42,737 nucleotides of DNA from an uncultured Pelagibacteraceae bacterium (GTDB lineage Bacteria; Pseudomonadota; Alphaproteobacteria; Pelagibacterales; AG-422-B15): positions 1-42,737 of the forward strand of contig CACFAO010000010.1 in assembly GCA_902564295.1 (NCBI GenBank), read 5' to 3'. Shown here one piece after another: positions 1 to 7,404 of the stretch. The position numbers were made by a program, and so were the translations under genes. Below the pieces are notes generated by a model, which saw nothing but the letters and a program-made list of their open reading frames with translations, was not told the DNA's origin and did no database searches. Each line of letters begins with the position of its first letter. Within the stretch, counting starts at the first letter, position 1.

Positions 1-1037
1 GACCCTTAGGTTATAATGGATCAAAAGCAGCAATGGAATTAATTTCAAAGGCTGATGTTGTTCTTGCTTTAGGTACTAGGTTAAATCCTTTTTCTACTTT
101 GCCATGCTATGGCATAGATTATTGGCCAACAGAAGCATCAGTAATTCAAGTCGATATAAATTCAGACCGTATAGGGCTTACTAAAAAGGTAACTGTAGGC
201 ATTTGTGGAGATTCAAAGCTTGTAACACAACAATTAATAAATAACTTATCTCAAAGTGCCGGTGATAATGGCAGAGATGATCGAAAAGCATTAGTGCATC
301 AAACTAAATCTTCTTGGCTACAAACGCTAAGCAGCATGGATCACGAAGATGATGATCCTGGAACCACATGGAACGCGGACTCTAGAAAGAGAGATTCTGA
401 TAGAATGTCTCCACGAATGGCTTGGAGAGCAATCCAAGCGGCTCTGCCCAGAGAAGCAATTATTTCATCGGATATTGGCAATAATTGTGCAATAGGAAAT
501 GCTTATCCTACTTTTGATGAAGGAAGAAAGTATCTTGCTCCAGGTCTATTTGGTCCATGCGGATATGGTTTCCCCTCAGTTCTAGGCGCTAAAATTGGAT
601 GCCCCAACATTCCAGTTGTTGGATTTGCTGGAGATGGAGCATTTGGCATTAGTATGAACGAGATGACCTCTTGTGCAAGAGAAGAATGGCCTGCCATTAC
701 CATGGTAATATTCAGAAATTATCAATGGGGCGCCGAGAAAAGAAACTCAATTCTTTGGTATGACAATAATTTTGTTGGCACTGAATTAGATCCAAAACTA
801 AGCTACGCAAAAGTAGCAGAAGGATGTGGCTTAAAAGGTGTCATAGTTAGAACGATGGAAGAATTGACTCAAAATCTAAGGAAGGCCTGCGAAGATCAGG
901 ATAGAGGTATCACAACATTTATTGAAGTTATTTTGAATCAAGAATTAGGCGAGCCTTTCAGAAGAGATGCAATGAAAAAGCCTGTTGAAATTGCAGGCAT
1001 TGACTCCAGTGACATGAGTCAAGAACAAGTAGGCTAG
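1..1037 (+). CDS. xsc: Sulfoacetaldehyde acetyltransferase, 3' part (5' end outside window)
   Basis: This is a thiamine-diphosphate enzyme that converts sulfoacetaldehyde and phosphate to acetyl phosphate and sulfite, the desulfonating step of taurine and other C2-sulfonate breakdown in the cytoplasm. The reading frame is open from base 3, upstream of the first ATG at 33, and the codons before that ATG read as typical Xsc sequence (PLGYNGSKAAMELISKADVV), so the gene is cut by the window edge rather than starting at 33. About 344 residues remain of a usual ~590. They cover the central domain and the C-terminal TPP-binding domain, with the GDGAFGISMNE motif and the following FRNYQWGAEKRN segment. 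The match to Xsc rather than generic acetolactate synthase rests on the LNPFSTLPCYGIDYWP segment. The stop codon overlaps that of the convergent methyltransferase gene. The nearby ald supports a taurine pathway. Confidence 0.93.
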   Translation, partial: PLGYNGSKAAMELISKADVVLALGTRLNPFSTLPCYGIDYWPTEASVIQVDINSDRIGLTKKVTVGICGDSKLVTQQLINNLSQSAGDNGRDDRKALVHQTKSSWLQTLSSMDHEDDDPGTTWNADSRKRDSDRMSPRMAWRAIQAALPREAIISSDIGNNCAIGNAYPTFDEGRKYLAPGLFGPCGYGFPSVLGAKIGCPNIPVVGFAGDGAFGISMNEMTSCAREEWPAITMVIFRNYQWGAEKRNSILWYDNNFVGTELDPKLSYAKVAEGCGLKGVIVRTMEELTQNLRKACEDQDRGITTFIEVILNQELGEPFRRDAMKKPVEIAGIDSSDMSQEQVG

Positions 1038-1657
1038 GATTTTCTTAAAATATAAATTTTATTTTTTGCACTGGAGTTGTGACGAGGAAGTGCTAGGAAT
1101 GGCCTTGAGATATACAAAAGAGTGTATTCATTGGATCTGTTGGCTAGTTCTGTATCAAACCCTAATTTTTTAAAAATAGTCTCAGAAATTGAAAGTATTA
1201 AGTAACCATTTTTTTTTGTAACTCTTAATAATTCTTTGATTGCACCTGGCCCTACATGACCAGCAGTAAGGACTCCTGTGCAGATTATTAAATCGAACTG
1301 ATTGCTTTTCAATGTAGTTTTTTTATTTAATGATTGGCAAACAAGCTTTTTAAAAATTTTTTTTGATTTTGCAAGTTCTAGCATTTCTTTTGAATTATCT
1401 AAACCCGTTAGATTTTTATAATCTAATTTACTCAACTCTTCAGCTACTAATCCAGTTCCACATCCAGCGTCTAAAATATTTGCTTTTTTTGAAATTTTTA
1501 TTTTTTTACTAAGAATGATATCTTTTAATCGTTTTGGATAAGCGTATCCCCAATCAGTTAAATCTTTATCGTATTCCTTTGCCCAACTTTTATAATGCAG
1601 TTTAAGTTTTGCTGGATTTTTTTCTGTATAAACAATTTTAAGCCATTTTTTTGCCAT
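1034..1657 (-). CDS. Class I SAM-dependent methyltransferase, substrate unknown
   Basis: This is a 207-residue protein with the Rossmann-fold SAM-binding motif I LDAGCGTGLVAEEL around residues 60-75, followed by the acidic TGLDNS motif that normally holds the SAM ribose. An ICTGVLTAGHVGPGA segment matches motif IV/post-motif regions. The N-terminus (KLHYKSWAKEYDKDL) resembles the METTL27/ubiquinone-type small-molecule methyltransferases, but the substrate cannot be read from the sequence. It is rich in lysine. An AAGGA stretch lies about 10 bases upstream of the ATG. Its stop codon overlaps that of xsc in a shared CTAG. It lies between xsc and ald on the opposite strand, so a role in sulfonate metabolism is possible but unsupported. 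Confidence 0.8.
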   Translation of the reverse strand: MAKKWLKIVYTEKNPAKLKLHYKSWAKEYDKDLTDWGYAYPKRLKDIILSKKIKISKKANILDAGCGTGLVAEELSKLDYKNLTGLDNSKEMLELAKSKKIFKKLVCQSLNKKTTLKSNQFDLIICTGVLTAGHVGPGAIKELLRVTKKNGYLILSISETIFKKLGFDTELANRSNEYTLLYISRPFLALPRHNSSAKNKIYILRKS

Positions 1658-1711
1658 TAGAGTTCTTAGTCCTTTTTAAATTTATGCAAATAGTATAAAA
1701 ATTAGTTATAT

Positions 1712-2827
1712 ATGTTAATAGGCGTTCCAAAAGAAATCAAACCTCAAGAAAATAGAGTAGGACTATCTGCTGATAGTGTAAAGATACTTGTTTCAGAGGG
1801 CAATAAGGTTATTGTTGAAACAGGGGCAGGAATAGGCTCAGGCTTTACTGACGCTGACTATTCTTCTGCAGGTGCAAGCATTTGCAAAACTGCCGGAGAG
1901 GTTTTTGATATAAGCGAATTAATAATTAAAGTTAAAGAGCCACAAAAACAAGAAGTTGAGCTTCTTAAAAAAAATCAACTATTATTTACCTATCTTCATT
2001 TAGCCGCCAATAAGGAACTTACCTTAGGGTTAATGAAATCTAGATCAACGTGCATCGCCTACGAGACTGTTACAGATGAGAATAATCGTCTACCATTACT
2101 CGCTCCGATGAGTGAAGTTGCAGGTAGAATTTCTATTCAAGCAGGAGCAAGATCATTAGAGATGACAAACAGTGGCAGAGGAGTGCTTTTATCAGGCGCA
2201 ACTGGAGCCCCACCAGCAAATGTAGTTATTATTGGGTGTGGAGTAGTTGGATTTAATGCCGCATTAATAGCGCATGGAATGAAAGCAAATGTTATTTTAA
2301 TTGATCAATCTCAACAGAGGCTTGATGAGTTAAAATCATTCTTCAACAATGAAGTTACAACTGTGATCTCAACAACTGATAGTATTAATGAAAATGTAAA
2401 AGATTGTGATTTATTGATAGGGAGTGTTCTTGTGCCAGGCGCATCTGCGCCAAAACTAGTTTCAGAAAACTTAGTTTCAAAGATGAAACCAGGCTCTGCT
2501 CTTGTTGACGTAGCCATTGATCAGGGGGGATGCATTGAAACCAGCAAGCCAACAACTCATGCTGATCCGGTGTATGTTCTGCATAATGTTGTTCATTATT
2601 GTGTTACAAATATGCCTGGATGTGTACCTAGAACGTCAACAATCAGTCTTAATCAAGCAACATTGCCATTCGTATCTGATTTAGCCAAAAATGGTCTCAA
2701 TAAAGCTTTGAGTTCAAATAAAAATTTCTTAAATGGTCTAAATGTAATGGATGGAAACTGTACACAGCAAGATGTAGCTAAAGATCTTGATTTAGGTTTT
2801 TGTATGCCTGAAAAGTTAATTGCTTAA
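1712..2827 (+). CDS. ald: Alanine dehydrogenase
   Basis: This enzyme catalyses NAD-dependent oxidative deamination of L-alanine to pyruvate and ammonium in the cytoplasm. At 371 residues it is the normal family length. Visible residues are the N-terminal signature IGVPKEIKPQENRVGL, Lys75 (IKVKEP) and His96 (YLHLA) of the active site, the NAD-binding IGCGVVGFNAA motif near residues 174-184, and the VDVAIDQGG segment carrying the catalytic aspartate. In taurine degraders this enzyme regenerates pyruvate for taurine:pyruvate aminotransferase, the step before Xsc, so the nearby xsc gives it a likely role. No clear Shine-Dalgarno is seen; a TATAAA at 1694-1699 could be a -10 element giving a very short leader. 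The TAA stop shares TTAA with the stop of the convergent MetE-like gene. Confidence 0.95.
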   Translation: MLIGVPKEIKPQENRVGLSADSVKILVSEGNKVIVETGAGIGSGFTDADYSSAGASICKTAGEVFDISELIIKVKEPQKQEVELLKKNQLLFTYLHLAANKELTLGLMKSRSTCIAYETVTDENNRLPLLAPMSEVAGRISIQAGARSLEMTNSGRGVLLSGATGAPPANVVIIGCGVVGFNAALIAHGMKANVILIDQSQQRLDELKSFFNNEVTTVISTTDSINENVKDCDLLIGSVLVPGASAPKLVSENLVSKMKPGSALVDVAIDQGGCIETSKPTTHADPVYVLHNVVHYCVTNMPGCVPRTSTISLNQATLPFVSDLAKNGLNKALSSNKNFLNGLNVMDGNCTQQDVAKDLDLGFCMPEKLIA

Positions 2828-3870
2828 ATATCTTCAACAGCTTTACAGAGATTTGTTAATTTTTTTATTGCTAACTCTCGCGATAGATAGCCAAGACCGC
2901 AATCAGGAGCAGCTATAAGTCTTTCTTTATCAATATGGTTAAGGCAATCTAAAGCTCTAGATCTAATCATATCAATATCTTCAATTTGACTTGAGGCTAT
3001 TTTTAAAAGACCAAATACAATTTTTTTTGTTTTGTATTTTTCTAATAACTTTAAATCATTATATCGATGTGCATCTTCAATTGAAATTGTATCAATACAA
3101 CTTGCTTCTAATGCGTCAGCCAAATCAAAATAGCTAGATAGAGGAGCCTTTGGATAATCAACTGAGTCTATTTTATCAGGATAGCCACAACATATGTGTA
3201 CAATTTTATCGCAATTGTTAATGCCGTGAAAGCAACGTTCAATATTATCAATCCCAAACTCGAGCGCTTCTTTTGATTTTCTTGCAAATAGTGGTTCATC
3301 AATTTGAATATATCTGCAGCCAGCATCAACAAGATTTTTAATTTCCTTATTGATTACTTCACCTAGGTCGAAGCACATCTTCTTTTCTTCATGATAAAAG
3401 TTATCAGAAATAGTATCAGCAATAGTAAGAGGGCCTGGTATTGTAGCTTTAATTGGCTTGTTTGAAACAGATTGATTAAGCTTAAATTCTCTATCTAAAA
3501 AATAACCATTGAATTCAATTTTTTTTGTTATGGTTGGAAGCCAGCAGTTATAATTTCCAGTTCTTGCAGTTTTTTCAGTGAGTATCTTAAAGTCTATCCC
3601 TTTCAAATGCCTGCAATGATAGTGAATATAATTTTCTCTTCTAACCTCTCCATCAGTGACAATATCGATTCCACAAGCAATCTGATCATTTATGACTTGT
3701 TTTGATGCTTCATTTACTAGACTTTCATATTGACTGCCCATCTTTTTTTTTTCTTCTTGATATACAGAAGTTGGCCTTTCGTTGTCGGTACCTTTTTCCC
3801 CTTTAAACCAATCTGATAAAGGTAAAAAGGACGGCTTAGGGAACGAACCAATTGTGGTTGTTAAAATCAT
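2824..3870 (-). CDS. MetE C-terminal-domain-like methyltransferase (cobalamin-independent methionine synthase family)
   Basis: This 348-residue protein has the TIM-barrel fold signature of the catalytic half of MetE (TTTIGSFPKP start, DGEVRRENYIHYH, IPGPLT, IQIDEPLF). The MetE zinc ligands appear conserved: His225 and Cys227 (VHICCGY), Glu265 (SIEDAHR) and Cys324 (APDCGLGYL). The folate-binding N-terminal half of classical ~750-residue MetE is absent. Such stand-alone forms include folate-independent methionine synthases and other zinc-thiol methyltransferases, so the methyl donor is unknown. No DUF1852 (MesX-type) partner is in the window. It is divergent from the ABC binding-protein gene, with a 268-base shared upstream region. 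A homocysteine or related thiol acceptor is inferred from the zinc site only. Confidence 0.82.
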   Translation of the reverse strand: MILTTTIGSFPKPSFLPLSDWFKGEKGTDNERPTSVYQEEKKKMGSQYESLVNEASKQVINDQIACGIDIVTDGEVRRENYIHYHCRHLKGIDFKILTEKTARTGNYNCWLPTITKKIEFNGYFLDREFKLNQSVSNKPIKATIPGPLTIADTISDNFYHEEKKMCFDLGEVINKEIKNLVDAGCRYIQIDEPLFARKSKEALEFGIDNIERCFHGINNCDKIVHICCGYPDKIDSVDYPKAPLSSYFDLADALEASCIDTISIEDAHRYNDLKLLEKYKTKKIVFGLLKIASSQIEDIDMIRSRALDCLNHIDKERLIAAPDCGLGYLSRELAIKKLTNLCKAVEDI

Positions 3871-3938
3871 GACAAAAGTCTATTTAAAACAGTGATTTAG
3901 CCAAGTATTAAGTATCAAATACATTGAAAAAATATATT

Positions 3939-3953
3939 TATATGAATCATATA
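3939..3953. promoter_or_regulatory. Candidate operator: 15-bp perfect palindrome
   Basis: TATATGA-A-TCATATA is a perfect 7+1+7 inverted repeat in the divergent region between the MetE-like gene and the ABC binding-protein gene. It lies just upstream of a possible promoter (TATAAT at 3982-3987) for the latter. The length and position suit a dimeric regulator, but the site is AT-rich and could occur by chance. No regulator gene is in the window. Confidence 0.35.
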
Positions 3954-3962
3954 TTTATCAAC

Positions 3963-4099
3963 CTCTCTTAATGTATGAAATTATAATTAATTTTTATTGA
4001 TATTTTTCAGATGCTTAGATTGGAATTAAATGATTTAAGACCAGAGATTTATGAAAATTTCTTAAACTTTATTCTTTACACCTTCTCTCTTATGTATGA
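3963..4099 (+). repeat. Imperfect direct repeat pair upstream of the polyamine-type ABC operon
   Basis: CTCTCTTAATGTATGA at 3963-3978 recurs as CTCTCTTATGTATGA at 4085-4099, differing by one A and separated by about 106 bases. Each copy is followed by an A/T-rich tail. They could be two binding sites or chance similarity in AT-rich DNA. The second copy lies about 40 bases upstream of the GTG start of the binding-protein gene. Confidence 0.35.
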
Positions 4100-4138
4100 G
4101 AATTTTTTATTAATTAATTAACAATATGAGGAGTAGCC

Positions 4139-5284
4139 GTGAAGAAAATAAATAAAACTCTTAAGGCTGCAAAAGTTTCAAGAAGATCAGTCCTAAAAGG
4201 TGCAGCTGCAACTGGAGCAGCAGCAGCTATTGGCCCCTGGTATATTCCAAATGCTTTTGCCGCACCTGTTGTAAATGTTTTGATGTGGGGTGAGTACTTA
4301 CCTGATTCAGTTGTAGCTGATTTTAAAGCTAAAACTGGCATTACTGTTAATCACACCAAAATCGGAGACAACGGTGAAATAATATCAAAAATGAAAGCTG
4401 GTGGTGGCGCAGGTTATGACCTAGCAAGCCCGACGAATATGAGGGCGTTGCAATGGGAGAACCTAGGTGTCTTAGCTCCATTCGATATGAATAGAATCAA
4501 TACTAGTGCTGTAAACCCAGGGATGCTTGCAGTAGGTGAGCGCGATTGGAATTTTGGTGGGAATGGATCTCACTGGGTTCCACAATTGTGGGGAACAGAG
4601 TCAATTTCTTGGAGAACTGACAAATGGACTCCAGATGGTCTTCCAAGTTTTGGTGATTTATGGGAGCCTAATCCGGGCATTGATGGAGCCTTCATGATGG
4701 GTAGGACTTACTCAATGATGACAGGTTGTGGAATCTGGATGCATCACCAAGGTAAGATGGACTTCTGGTCTTCTTATAAAGACGAAGATACTATGAGAAA
4801 GAACTGGGAGACAATTACTGATTTCTGTATTTCTAAAAAAGGAAATCTTGTTAAATTCTGGTCAGGTGCTGATCCTCAGAAACAAGGATTTACATCTGAT
4901 GGTGTTGTCGTTGGACAAACTTGGGATGGCCCAATTGCAGCAATGATGAAAGCCGGTGAGCCAGTTGCTTATCAAACTACAGATGAAGGTGCGTTAGCAT
5001 GGATTGATGGTATCACATTATCTGCAAAAGCTGAGAACATTGATGAAGCTTATGAATTAATCAATTATAGCTTTACCCCTGAAGTTGGTGGTCAAACTAT
5101 TAATGAAATTGGATATAATTCAGCTGTTAATGGCGCTTCTGATTTTTACTCATCAGAAACAAAAGCTTTAGCTAAAGCAATTTATCCAGGGGATACTTCT
5201 ACTAAGTTGAATCCTTGGCCACCAGAGCCACCTTGGTTTGCTGATGCAAGAGCTGAGTACGCGAATAAATTTGAAACGGCGTAA
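4139..5284 (+). CDS. potD: Polyamine-type ABC transporter periplasmic binding protein with Tat signal
   Basis: This is the solute-binding protein of a spermidine/putrescine-class importer (PotD/PotF family), 381 residues. The start is GTG at 4139, supported by GAGGAG at 4128-4133 five bases upstream. The N-terminus has a twin-arginine motif (SRRSVLKG) followed by an alanine-rich hydrophobic stretch and a likely cleavage site near NAFA-A (residue ~42), so export by Tat is expected; tatABC is at 21690-22953. The mature part starts VVNVLMWGEYLP, the usual PotD beta strand, and has the DEGALAWIDGITLSAKAENI segment typical of the family. A strong terminator follows, then ATPase, two permeases and a ureohydrolase, suggesting a polyamine or guanidino ligand such as putrescine or agmatine. 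The ligand is inferred. Confidence 0.88.
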   Translation: MKKINKTLKAAKVSRRSVLKGAAATGAAAAIGPWYIPNAFAAPVVNVLMWGEYLPDSVVADFKAKTGITVNHTKIGDNGEIISKMKAGGGAGYDLASPTNMRALQWENLGVLAPFDMNRINTSAVNPGMLAVGERDWNFGGNGSHWVPQLWGTESISWRTDKWTPDGLPSFGDLWEPNPGIDGAFMMGRTYSMMTGCGIWMHHQGKMDFWSSYKDEDTMRKNWETITDFCISKKGNLVKFWSGADPQKQGFTSDGVVVGQTWDGPIAAMMKAGEPVAYQTTDEGALAWIDGITLSAKAENIDEAYELINYSFTPEVGGQTINEIGYNSAVNGASDFYSSETKALAKAIYPGDTSTKLNPWPPEPPWFADARAEYANKFETA

Positions 5285-5306
5285 TTAGTTTCTAATAACA
5301 TTTAAG

Positions 5307-5337
5307 GCGCTCAAGATCGTATCTTGGGCGCTTTTTT
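5307..5337 (+). terminator. Strong intrinsic terminator after the binding-protein gene
   Basis: An 11-bp stem (GCGCTCAAGAT at 5307-5317 with ATCTTGGGCGC at 5321-5331, one G-T wobble) closes a CGT loop and is followed by six T. It lies 23 bases after the binding-protein stop codon and 38 bases before the ATPase gene. It would let the periplasmic binding protein be made in excess over the membrane components. Confidence 0.9.
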
Positions 5338-5362
5338 GTATCGTGTTTATTAATTTAATAAC

Positions 5363-5374
5363 TATAATTTTCTT
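5363..5374 (+). promoter_or_regulatory. Candidate promoter for the ATPase-permease-ureohydrolase operon (possibly leaderless)
   Basis: A perfect TATAAT at 5363-5368 lies only six bases before the ATG at 5375, directly after the terminator, and there is no Shine-Dalgarno. A normal -10 to start distance would put transcription initiation at or next to the start codon. No convincing -35 is seen at the right spacing. Confidence 0.45.
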
Positions 5375-6472
5375 ATGAGTGCAGACGTAGAGTTAAATAA
5401 CGTTTCAGTTACTTTTGGGAGTTTTTATGCAGCTAAAAGTGTAAACGTAAAAATTAACGGCGGTGAATTCTTTTCTTTCTTGGGACCATCTGGCTGCGGA
5501 AAGACAACATTGTTGAGAGCTATTTCAGGATTTCAAGATCCCTCTGAAGGATCTGTGTTAATTGATAACAAAGATATGTCTGGCATAGGACCAAACAAAA
5601 GACCTACTTCTCTCATATTCCAGAATCTAGCCTTATTTCCTCTAATGTCAGTTTCTGAAAATATTGCTTTCTCTCTTGAGGTCAGAGGAGTCTCAAAGGG
5701 AGATAGACAAAAAAGAGCAAATGAGCTTTTAGAGCTTATTGCATTGGAAGGACAGGGCGAAAAAAAAGTACATCAATTATCAGGAGGACAAAAACAAAGA
5801 GTAGCAATCGCAAGAGCATTGGCTGTTGAACCAAAAGTTTTATTATTAGACGAACCTTTGTCTGCATTAGATTTAAAACTAAGACAAAGAATGAGAACCG
5901 AGTTAAGAGAAATTCAAAAAAGGGTTAACATAACATTTATTTATATTACTCATGACCAAGGTGAAGCATTAACAATGTCTGATAGGATTGCAGTAATGAA
6001 CGAAGGGGAAATTGAGCAGATAGGACCTTGTGATGAAGTTTATAACAACCCATTAACCCCTTTTGTTGCAACTTTTGTTGGAGAAAACAATCCTCTATTT
6101 GGAAAAGTAAAAGAGATCAATCAAAACAAGATTAAAATAGAAACTCCTGATGGTGATTTCGTATCGACAATGAACGAAAATAAGAAATTAAACATTGGAG
6201 ATGAAGCAATTGCTTTTGTAAGACCTGAGTCTTTATTCTTACCAAGAGATGGAGACAGTTTTGATAATTTAATTGATGTAAATATTGAAAGCTTTGAGTT
6301 TGAGGGAAATATAAAAAATTTCTACGCAACGTTAAAGTCTGGAACAAAGATCAAGTTTTCTATTCCAAATGCAATTGATACTTCATTAATCTCATCAGGT
6401 ACAAAATTACAACTTGGCTTTGAGTCAACAAAGTCTTCAATTTTACCTAAAGCGCAATTAGCCATAGATTAA
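5375..6472 (+). CDS. potA: Polyamine-type ABC transporter ATP-binding protein
   Basis: This 365-residue ATPase would power the importer from the cytoplasmic face of the membrane. It has Walker A GPSGCGKTT near residues 38-46, the ABC signature LSGGQKQRVAIARAL, Walker B VLLLDEPLSALD and the switch histidine in YITHDQGEALTMSD. The C-terminal ~120 residues (from about 240, with the FVRPESL segment) correspond to the TOBE/regulatory domain found in PotA-class importers. It is separated from the binding-protein gene by a terminator and probably has its own promoter. The first permease gene starts two bases after its stop codon. Confidence 0.92.
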   Translation: MSADVELNNVSVTFGSFYAAKSVNVKINGGEFFSFLGPSGCGKTTLLRAISGFQDPSEGSVLIDNKDMSGIGPNKRPTSLIFQNLALFPLMSVSENIAFSLEVRGVSKGDRQKRANELLELIALEGQGEKKVHQLSGGQKQRVAIARALAVEPKVLLLDEPLSALDLKLRQRMRTELREIQKRVNITFIYITHDQGEALTMSDRIAVMNEGEIEQIGPCDEVYNNPLTPFVATFVGENNPLFGKVKEINQNKIKIETPDGDFVSTMNENKKLNIGDEAIAFVRPESLFLPRDGDSFDNLIDVNIESFEFEGNIKNFYATLKSGTKIKFSIPNAIDTSLISSGTKLQLGFESTKSSILPKAQLAID

Positions 6473-6474
6473 AT

Positions 6475-7404
6475 ATGGGAAATTATTTATTCACGCAGCC
6501 ATTTTTTAAAAAGAACGGTAAGGCAGTTGCTATTTATTTCTTGGTGGCAATAGTCTTTTGGTTTGTTTTCCTTGTCATAATACCTCAACTATACATGCTG
6601 GACTTATCTTTTAGATCAAATGTCCCGCCGTTAGCGCGCGGAGGACCTCAAGATTATTATACAATGGAACATTATCAGCATTTTGTTTTTGGCTCAAAAA
6701 CATCACTTGATGCATTTAATTTTGTTGATCTTGGAGTTTTTGGAAGAACTATTCTTGTATCGATAGTGGTCACTATTGCGAATTTATTATTTTGTTATCC
6801 AATTGCTTTTTATATTGCTAAAATTGCCAATCCAAGCACTGCGAGACTATTGATTGTTTCTTTAATAATACCATTTTGGATCAATGAACTCTTAAGGTCT
6901 TTTGCTTTAAGAATACTTTTTGCAAATGAAGGAGTTATAAATAATTTTTTAACTGGAATAGGAGTAATTGATCAAAGTATTTTGTTCATTACATATGATA
7001 TTGGATTATATACGGGCCTGGTATACGCATACATTTTATTAATGATGTTTCCTCTATATAACGCCATTGAAAGCTTAGATATAAATCAGATTGAGGCCGC
7101 AAAAGATTTAGGTTCCTCCTCTTTGAGGACGCATTGGAGGATAGTAATTCCTCATGCAAAGCCAGGAATTGTGTCTGGATGCACAATGGTATTTATGTTG
7201 ACTGTGGGAGCTCTTGCAACACCAGTGGTCTTAAGCAGCCCAAATACTCTTTGGTTTCCACAGCTTATTTATCAGTGGTTCAACATGAATGATAACTGGT
7301 CACGTGGATCAGCGTACTCAATAATTTTATTAATTATTTCTGTTATTTTTGTCTTAGCAATGATGCGGATTTTTAAAGTTAAGATCGGTGAAATTATAAA
7401 ATGA
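6475..7404 (+). CDS. potB: Polyamine-type ABC transporter permease 1
   Basis: This is an inner-membrane permease of 309 residues with about six predicted membrane helices. The first is the AIYFLVAIVFWFVFLVII segment after a short positively charged start. The cytoplasmic EAA loop that contacts the ATPase is visible as QIEAAKDLGSSSLRTHWRIV. Its length and the order ATPase-permease-permease match PotB/PotH proteins. The start at 6475 lies two bases after the potA stop codon, and its last four bases (ATGA) overlap the start of the second permease gene, so the genes are translationally coupled. Confidence 0.9.
   Translation: MGNYLFTQPFFKKNGKAVAIYFLVAIVFWFVFLVIIPQLYMLDLSFRSNVPPLARGGPQDYYTMEHYQHFVFGSKTSLDAFNFVDLGVFGRTILVSIVVTIANLLFCYPIAFYIAKIANPSTARLLIVSLIIPFWINELLRSFALRILFANEGVINNFLTGIGVIDQSILFITYDIGLYTGLVYAYILLMMFPLYNAIESLDINQIEAAKDLGSSSLRTHWRIVIPHAKPGIVSGCTMVFMLTVGALATPVVLSSPNTLWFPQLIYQWFNMNDNWSRGSAYSIILLIISVIFVLAMMRIFKVKIGEIIK

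Noticed and set aside
3871-3960. Possible SAM-II/SAM-V riboswitch before the MetE-like gene (minus strand has GGCTAAATCAC)
   Set aside because: Only a GCTAAA-like string is present; no supporting hairpin or pseudoknot pairing could be drawn by eye.
4011-4121. A 36-codon ATG open frame in the leader of the binding-protein gene (begins MLRLELNDLRPEIYENFLNF)
   Set aside because: No ribosome binding site, very AT-rich second half, and no homology that I recognise; it ends 17 bases before the real start. A leader peptide cannot be excluded but is not supported.
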